A stretch of DNA of 64,000 bases from Cocos nucifera (taxonomy: Eukaryota; Streptophyta; Magnoliopsida; Arecales; Arecaceae). The notes beneath the pieces were generated by a model, which searched no databases, had not been told where the DNA came from, and saw only the letters and a program-made list of their open reading frames with translations. This document shows, in pieces, positions 57,942 to 64,000 of the stretch (position 1 is the first letter of the stretch; each line of letters opens with the position of its first letter). Both the position numbers and the translations under genes were made by a program. Location of the stretch: contig QRFJ01003085.1 of the NCBI GenBank assembly GCA_006176705.1, positions 359,559 to 423,558 of the forward strand, given 5' to 3'.

Positions 57942-59798
57942 CTAAAAGTATTTAGATCTAATTTTAAATTTATTTTAATTAAAAAATAAATGATTTTAGA
58001 TGTCACATGAGATGTGATCAGATCTAAAATCAGAAAAAATTAAAATTAAATGATTTGGATCTAAGATTAGAAAATATGCATGACTAGTTCTAAAATAGAA
58101 TAGTTCTATAGAATAGTCTTGCATGTTTTTAATTTAATTTGATTAAATCATATTTTAGATCTATTTATTTACTATTTTTTGATATTATAATTATTATAAT
58201 AACATCTAAAAAATAGCAAATAAAAATTATTTAATTTTAAATATCATATGAGATATGATTGATGCATGTCTAGACTAGTTGTAGAATAGTTCTACATAAT
58301 TATCTAGATTAGAATTTATTTTGATTAGATCAATTTAAATCTAATTTTTTAGATTATTATGAGATAATTTAGATCTGAAAATATGCATGATTCGATACAT
58401 GAGATGTATGCAAAATATGCCATGATTAGATCTAATTTGTATATGAGATATATGATATAGATCTAAAACTATTTTGTAGTATTGCATGTTCCTGATTAAG
58501 GCGTTCCTCTTGGCCGTCCGGATCATAAGAATGAAGAAGGGTTTAAAGGCCCTCTCCTTCCCATTCGATGGGGTGTTCTTATGATGTGTAGGGGTGCTGC
58601 GTGTTCGTCCTTAATCAGAAATCCAAAACTTACTTTCTGCAAAACCCTAGATCCTGAAACCCTAGGATTTATTGTGCATATTTTGTTTATGAACCCTACT
58701 TAATTAAAAATTAAGATTATGGAAATATTAATTAGGTCTAAAATTGAGAATTTTCAGATCTAAGACATATTCATAATACTGGGTTCGGGCTTGGGTAGCT
58801 CAATTAGGTCTAAGCGGTTGATCAAACCGAATCAAGAGTTGGTTAGATGGGATCAACAATGCTTAAATTGACCAGCCTAATAGGATTAAGTCTGGGTCAA
58901 GATCGAGTCACGATCAAGCAAGACCTAATTAGGCTCAGAGGTTAGAGTCTGGATTGTAGGCTAACCCAATTGGTTCTGGACTCAACAATTTGGTGTCTAA
59001 GGTAAGTTTGGCACATACGACCGACTGGATTTTTAATTGGAAGCTACTCGACCTGAATGCATTCTTGTACGAGTTAATGGCATATTCCTTCCACCGGTCT
59101 CACTTACCTGGCCATATCTGTTGACACAGTTCTGATCTGAGGTGGTCAATAATCCGAGCTAACCCATGCCACTAGGTTAGTCATAATTGTTATGACTATG
59201 ACAAGTCTAGTTTAATGAGACCTGAATCAATTCTCCCTAAGAAAAGATTAAGTCTGAGGTCTTCCACCATTGTAGATGTGCGGGCCCTTTCCGGGGTTGA
59301 TTGTTCTCGGACTGGATACAGTGGCTCAGTTGCACCGGGAAAGATGCAACCATGTCTATTAGGCATTGGATGCTATGGGCTGGAGGATGAGTTGGGCTCA
59401 ATATTTCGGATACGGTGAGAGACTCAATTAGGAACCCAGTCTATGCAAATGGTGGGTCTGACTTAACTAAGGAGTGGATCAATATTTGGATACGGTGAGA
59501 TTCATGAATTAGAGACCAAGTTTGGGTGCACCATGATTAGAGAATCATTGAACAAGAGTTGTTCACTCATTGGCTAACCCATCACCAATAACTGTTAGGT
59601 GAGGTGATGAGTCAGTTGGTGAGACCGCACCACCCACTAGAAATCATTAATCATGGAGATTTTTCGCATCTCTACAGAGGGAGTGTAGGGATCCGAGAAA
59701 ATAGTGGGAGCTAATTTATTTAAAAATAAAATTTCTAAATAAATTGGTCAAGTCATAATTACAGTATCTAACTAGAATCTTTGACTCTCTACAGAAAA
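57942..59798 (+). other. Long leader of G2
   Basis: Untranslated. The first 500 bp carry degenerate repeats of a block with GATNTCACATGAGATGTGAT and GCATGTCTAGACTAGTTGTA. Then comes the stem structure (58492-58618) and a conserved tail up to the gag ATG. No coding sequence of its own; the small frame at 59215-59418 is not conserved as a protein in D. Confidence 0.65.
58492..58618 (+). ncRNA. Conserved two-stem structure in the copia leader (G2 copy)
   Basis: The outer arms CTGATTAAGG (58492-58501) and CCTTAATCAG (58609-58618) pair perfectly over 10 bp. The inner arms ATCATAAGAA (58522-58531) and TTCTTATGAT (58576-58585) pair perfectly over 10 bp. Between the inner arms lie a purine run GAAGAAGGG and a pyrimidine run CCCTCTCCTTCCC that can also pair in part. 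Element D keeps both stems with one compensatory change. As part of the genomic RNA between primer site and gag it is a candidate packaging, dimerisation or translation signal; function is inference. Confidence 0.58.
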
Positions 59799-60655
59799 AT
59801 GTCTGCGTCCAACCCATTGGCACGTATCCTGGACACACATAGACTGACTGGACCCAATTATAAAGATTGGCTCAGGAACTACAAAATAGTTTTGGGTTTC
59901 GAGAAGTTAACCCATGTATTGGACCAGGACCCTCCCACCTTACCAGCCCGTCCATCCACTGAACAGAGAGCATCTCTGGAAAAATGGATAGACGAAGATA
60001 ATAAGGCCAGATATTACATGTTGGGCTCGATGTCTGATGAGCTCCAGCGCCAACATGAAGATATCGGGACTGCTCGCCAAATGTTGGCTCACCTGCAGGA
60101 GATGTTTGGTGAACAGAGTCGCGCAGCCAAAGTATCAAGTCACGAAATGACTTTTTAAGGCTAAGATGCGTGATGGGCAGTCAGTCCAAGATCACTGTCT
60201 GATGATGATCAAGGACATGGAAGAGCTTGAGAAGCTCGGTGTGAAGTTAGACTTGGATCTGCAGAATGATATTATTCTGCAATCCTTGACTGATGCATAT
60301 GGGCAATTCATCATGAATTACCACATGCATAAACTTCAAAATTCCTTGGCCGAATTAATGAATATGCTGGTTCACCGCTGAGCTTTCTATGAAAGGTTCT
60401 AAAGGCTCAGTTCTTGCTATGGAATGGACTTCTTCCAAAAGAAAGTCTTATGGAAAGAAAAAGAAGTCTGTGAAAAAGCAAGAAGGTGGAAGGAGCAAAG
60501 AAGAAGAAGGCAGAGCCGAAGAAAAAGGCCGATGTCAAAGGAAAGTATTTCCATTGCAACAGCGACGGCCATTGGAAGCGGAACTGCCCTACTTACCTGG
60601 CCACCCTGAAGAACAAGAAGGAAGGTCCTTCTGGAGGTATGCTCGTTATTGAGTC
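59799..60655 (+). pseudogene. gag of G2
   Basis: It starts at ATG 59799 (MSASNPLARILDTHRLTGPN) in the CTCTACAGAAAA context shared with D and F. It continues with NYKDWL-type and QMLAHLQEMFGEQSR blocks to a frameshift near 60130. The second piece is MRDGQSVQDHCLMMIKDMEE (60166-60381), with a further shift near 60375. The knuckle at 60546-60587 reads YFHCNSDGHWKRNC: the first Cys of CCHC is Tyr, a single G->A change. It would form the particle shell and bind RNA. Confidence 0.88.
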
Positions 60656-60935
60656 TAACCTTACGGTTTCTTCTGCATCCAGTTGGGTGCTTGACTCTGG
60701 TTCTAGTGCTCATCTGTGCACTTCCATGCAGGGTCTTGAGGATAGCAGGAGGCTGAGGGATGGAGACATGATCCTACGCATCGGTAATGGAGCAAGAGTT
60801 GCTGCAGTAGCCGTGGGAACATACCCTCTTCGATTACCATCTGGTTTAGACTTAGTTTTGAAAGACTGTTATTATGTGCCTGCAGCTAGCAGGAATTTGA
60901 TTTCTGTTTCATGCTTAGCACAGAAGGCTATGTGA
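60656..60935 (+). pseudogene. Aspartic protease of G2
   Basis: In the open piece 60486-60935, SWVLDSGSSAHLC carries the catalytic Asp-Ser-Gly (Asp codon 60693-60695). It is followed by RIGNGARVAAVAVGTYPLRL and LKDCYYVPAASRNLISVSCL, the copia protease C-terminus. The domain looks intact. A one-base loss near 60930 shifts the frame into the integrase piece. This whole domain is absent in D and F. Confidence 0.88.
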
Positions 60936-61950
60936 TTACCTTCTTTAAGGACCATTGTAACATTCTTTATGAAAGAAATAAAATTGCAAATGGTTTCCTT
61001 ATTAATGGTCTTTATCAGCTACATATTGATGTACCTATTCTAACTATCGAGCAAAACGTGAATGCCAAACGACCTAGGGATAGTCCAAACGATAGATATC
61101 TATGGCACCTGAGATTAGGTCATATAGCAGAAGATAGGATCAACAAATTGGAGAAAAATGGGCTATTGAGTCCATTGACTTTCGAGTCATATCCAACTTG
61201 TGAATCTTGTCTTCAAGGCAAAATGACTAAACTCCCTTTTGTTGGACATGGGGAGAGGGCCACAGATCTCCTTGCCCTAGTACATACTGATGTGTGCGGC
61301 CCATTTGATGTGCCGGCTAGAGGCAATTTTGTCTACTTCATTACCTTTACCGATGATCTGTCTAGGTATGGGTATGTGTATCTTATGAGACACAAGTCTG
61401 AAGCTTTTGAAAAGTTCAAAGAATTCAGACATGAAGTAGAAAAACAAACTGAAAAACCCATTAAGGTTCTTCGATCAGATCGAGGAGGTGAATACCTTAG
61501 CCGAAAATTCCTAGACTATCTCAAGGAAAAATGGCATAGTCTCTCAATGGACTCCACCAGGAACACCTCAACTCAACGGGGTTTCAGAATGGAGAAATCG
61601 GACTCTATTGGATATGGTTCGATCCATGATGAGCTTCACAGACCTTCCCTGATTTTCTTTGGGGACACTCATTGTTAACTTCAATTTATCTACTGAATAG
61701 GGTTTCCTCTAAAACCGTTCCTACCACACCGTATGAGATATGGCACGGTAAGAAACCAAGTCTGAGTCATCTCAGAATTTGGGGTTGTCCGGCTCATGTC
61801 AAAAGACAACAAGCGGACAAGTTAGAGTTTAGGTCCTTTAGAGCTCGATTCATAGGATATCCTAAAGAGTCATTAGGATACTATTTCTACATTCCAGAAG
61901 ACCACAATGTGATTGTGAGTCGACATGCCATCTTTCTTGAAAAATAGTTT
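60936..61950 (+). pseudogene. Pre-integrase and integrase of G2
   Basis: The piece 60911-61678 reads YLWHLRLGHIAEDRINKLEK and CESCLQGKM (HHCC zinc site). VHTDVCGPFDVPARGN gives the first catalytic Asp and RSDRGGEYLSRKFLDYL the second. A frameshift near 61535 puts the catalytic Glu region into another frame. The C-terminal piece 61672-61947 holds YLLNRVSSK, WHGKKPSLSHLRIWGC and GYPKESLGYYFYIPEDHN. Confidence 0.87.
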
Positions 61951-62835
61951 ATTCAAGATAGCGGCATTGGAAAGCAGATTCAAGCTTGATGAGAAAGTCT
62001 CACAAGTACAACGAGCTAAGGACCAATTGGAACCAAATCAGGTTGAGCCAATAAGAACACTACCTCCTCCACCTCGTAGATCGGAAAAGAGTTTTCCATC
62101 CCCCTGAAAGATACTTAGGTATTATTTCAGAGGAAGTAGAGGAAAATGTTCCTCGTAGGTAATGGTGCTCATGGTGATGATCCCAAAACCTACAACGAGG
62201 CGATATCAGATATCGACTCCGAGAAATGGCTAGAGGCAATGCAGTCAGAAATTGACTCGATGCACTCAAACCAAGTCTGGACCTTGGTAGATCCACCAGA
62301 AGGTATAGTACCTATTGGGTGTAAATGGATCTTCAAGAGAAAGATTGGTGCAGATGGGAAATGTGGAGACATTCAAGGCTAGACTAGTGGCAAAAGGTTA
62401 TAGTCAACGCGAAGGCATTGACTATCAGGATACCTTTTCCCAGTGGCTATGCTAAAATCCATCCGCACATTGCTTGCCTGTTGCAGCCTATTTCGATTAT
62501 GAAATATGGCAAATGGACGTGAAAATGGCATTCTTAAATGGATATCTTGAGGAAGATATCTATATGGAACAGCCGCTAGGTTTCACATCCAGTGATACTG
62601 ATCACAAGGTTTGCAAGCTGCAAAGGTCCATATATGGACTTAAGCAAGCATCTCGGAGCTGGAACACTCGTTTCAATGATGTGATCAAAATAGTTTGGTT
62701 TCATCAAAAATGAAGAGGAACCATGTGTTTTCAAAAAGGTCAGTGGGAGCGCTGTTGTCTTCCTCGTATTGTACGTGGATGACATCCTCCTTATTGGGAA
62801 TGATATTCCCATGTTGACCATCAGTCAAAATATGG
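61951..62835 (+). pseudogene. Reverse transcriptase of G2, N-terminal and catalytic part
   Basis: The pieces 62146-62382 (EKWLEAMQSEIDSMHSNQVW and VDPPEGIVPIGCKWIFKRK) and 62474-62713 (DYEIWQMDVKMAFLNGYLEE and KLQRSIYGLKQASRSWN) are out of phase. The catalytic YVDD is intact at 62772-62783, followed by ILLIGND. Small indels near 62370, 62445 and 62695 break the frame. Confidence 0.86.
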
Positions 62836-63760
62836 TTGTCCAAGGAATTCTCCATGAAAGACCTAGGTGAAGCATCCTTTATTCTAGGAATTAAGGTCTA
62901 TAGGGATAGACCGAATAGGATGCTAGGACTTTCACAGAAGATGTACATAGAGGAAGTACTAAAGAGGTTTAGTATGGAAAACTCTAAGAGGGGATTAATA
63001 CCCTTCAGACATGGTATTCATCTTTCCAAGAAGATGTGCCCTAGCACACCTGAGGAAATAGAATGCATGAGCAAGATCCCTTATGCTTCTGCAATAGGGA
63101 GCCTCATGTATGCCATGCTATGTACACGACCTGATATAGCCCATGCTGTGAGTGTCACAAGCAGATATCAGTCAAATCCAGGTGAAGAACACTGGACTTC
63201 TGTGAAATGTATCCTTAAGTACTTGAGAAGAACTAAGGATATGATGTTGGTCTTTGGTAATGGAGAACTCCAAGTCCAGGGATACACAGACTCGGATTTC
63301 ATGTCCGATATAGATGATCGAAAGTCGACATCTGGAAGTCTGTTTGTGTGCAATGGTGGTGCTGTCAGCTGGAAAGAGTTTCAAGCAAACTGTGATAGCA
63401 GATTCCACCATGGAAGCAGAATATATCGCTGCATCAGAGGCTGCGAAGGAAGCATTCTGGTACAAGAAGTTTGCCATGCAGAAATCGGAGTAATGCCATC
63501 AGATGCCATTCCTCTATACTGCGACAACAATGGCGCCATAGCCCTTGCTAAGGAGCCGAGGTCTCACCAGAAATCCAAGCACATTGAGCGGCGATACCAC
63601 CTCATCCACGATTACCTCGAGAAGGGTTACGTCGAGGTCAAGAGAGTCAACTCGCACAGACAATGTGGCAGACCCACTTACAAAGCCGTTGGGCCAGCAG
63701 AAGATCGAAGCCCACCTTGAGAAGATGGGACTTAGACTTGTAGCCAATTGGCTTTAGGAC
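62836..63760 (+). pseudogene. RT C-terminus and RNase H of G2
   Basis: The 294-codon open piece 62836-63720 reads EFSMKDLGEASFILGIKVY, PYASAIGSLMYAMLCTRPDI, GYTDSDFMSDIDDRKSTSG (RNase H carboxylates) and CDNNGAIALAKEPRSHQKSK. Two compensating slips occur near 63380 and 63480, so the central MEAEY-type block is read out of frame, and another near 63650. The real end of pol (DPLTKPL, then WL) is in the other frame at 63759. Confidence 0.88.
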
Positions 63761-63772
63761 AAGTGGAAAGAT
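63761..63772 (+). other. Polypurine tract of G2
   Basis: AAGTGGAAAGAT directly before the 3' LTR start; it primes plus-strand synthesis. Confidence 0.75.
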
Positions 63773-63955
63773 TGTTAGATATATGTGCCCTAGAAGCCAG
63801 AATTGGCTGACACTTGTAATACACTTCTAGGGGCAAAATTATAATTTTGACTATAAATAATAAATAAATTATTTTTATTATTTATATCAAAATATAATTT
63901 TGCCCATGGTATATTACAAGTTCAGCCAATTTTTCTAGGGCACACATATCTAACA
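63773..63955. repeat. 183-bp foldback of the LTR terminus
   Basis: The left arm (63773-63851) is the normal LTR start. The right arm (63890-63955) is its inverted copy, ending GGGCACACATATCTAACA. The centre, ATAAATAATAAATAAATT ... TTATTATTTAT, is itself palindromic. The arms differ by several small indels and substitutions, so the inversion is not brand new. Absent in the LTRs of G1, the 5' LTR of G2, F and D. Confidence 0.85.
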
Positions 63956-64000
63956 AATGTATATTTAGTGTCTGTGATACATCCTTTGAGTTAATGGTAA
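63773..64000 (+). repeat. 3' LTR of G2, first 228 bp
   Basis: It starts TGTTAGATATATGTGCCC like the 5' LTR and matches it for about 85 bp. It then holds about 100 bp not present in the 5' LTR, and matches again from TATATTTAGTGTCTGTGATA (near 63961). It is cut by the window end. Confidence 0.85.

Larger units (their letters stand above)
55627..64000 (+). mobile_element. Element G2: nearly complete Ty1/copia element, Tork/Angela-like
   Basis: A 2294-bp 5' LTR, primer site, 1.9-kb leader with conserved stem structure, gag, protease, integrase, RT, RNase H, polypurine tract, and the first 228 bp of the 3' LTR at the window end. It is the least decayed element here: catalytic residues of protease and RT are present and open pieces reach 294 codons. 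At least seven frame breaks make it non-coding as it stands. Unlike D and F it retains protease. The long LTRs suggest the Angela group; the exact lineage is an inference. Confidence 0.88.

Noticed and set aside
55627..64000. Endogenous pararetrovirus or envelope-bearing virus
   Set aside because: Long LTRs, tRNA-type primer site, polypurine tract and protease-integrase-RT-RNase H order identify a copia element; no movement, coat or envelope gene is seen.
1..64000. Host genes, tRNA or rRNA genes
   Set aside because: Every stretch can be assigned to an LTR, leader, decayed gag-pol, extra ORF or repeat; no tRNA-like cloverleaf with the B-box sequence or rRNA sequence was noticed by eye, though a dedicated scan was not possible.

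Overview
The window is plant nuclear DNA made entirely of nested LTR retrotransposons. I found no host protein gene, tRNA, rRNA or CRISPR array. Evidence for a plant is Ty3/gypsy elements of Tat-like and Athila-like type, Ty1/copia elements of Tork/Angela-like type with long (1.8-2.6 kb) LTRs, Met-tRNA-type primer sites (TGGTATCAGAGC), AT-rich composition, and decay dominated by C->T/G->A changes as expected of methylated DNA. A monocot such as a palm is possible, but that is only a weak impression.

Layout. (A) A minus-strand Tat-like gypsy element fills 1-6904 (3' tandem repeats, integrase, two RNase H domains, RT, protease, gag) and resumes at 27414-27712 (5' UTR, primer site, start of the 5' LTR). 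(B) A plus-strand gypsy element, 6905-27413, sits inside A, flanked by a perfect CTGAT duplication. It has 1650/1649-bp LTRs and codes only for gag. Inside B are (F) a complete minus-strand copia element, 8829-19037, and a minus-strand copia solo LTR, 24907-27397, flanked by CATCA. (C) A plus-strand Athila-like gypsy element starts at about 27713 inside the LTR of A and runs through gag, protease and RT to about 33748. There it is broken by (D), a plus-strand copia element, 33749-40976, which is itself broken inside the RT catalytic motif by (E), a minus-strand Tat-like element, 40977-53305. E carries an antisense, apparently intron-containing extra gene. E is interrupted by (H), a complete plus-strand copia element at 45394-51156, and is then cut at 53306 by (G1), a copia element whose leader is in turn cut at 55627 by (G2), the youngest-looking and most complete copia element, which runs off the window end.

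The longest chain of insertion is A > C > D > E > G1 > G2. The right-hand halves of A, C, D, E and G1 lie outside the window, so only B, F, H and the solo LTR have both ends and target duplications visible.

The most interesting signals are: a plus-strand antisense gene in E with two GT-AG introns that exactly restore the reading frame; an in-frame deletion of the whole protease domain shared by two independent copia insertions (D and F) but absent from G2; a conserved double-stem structure in the copia leader with one compensatory base-pair change; an LTR-terminus foldback present only in the 3' LTR of G2; and the gag-only element B.
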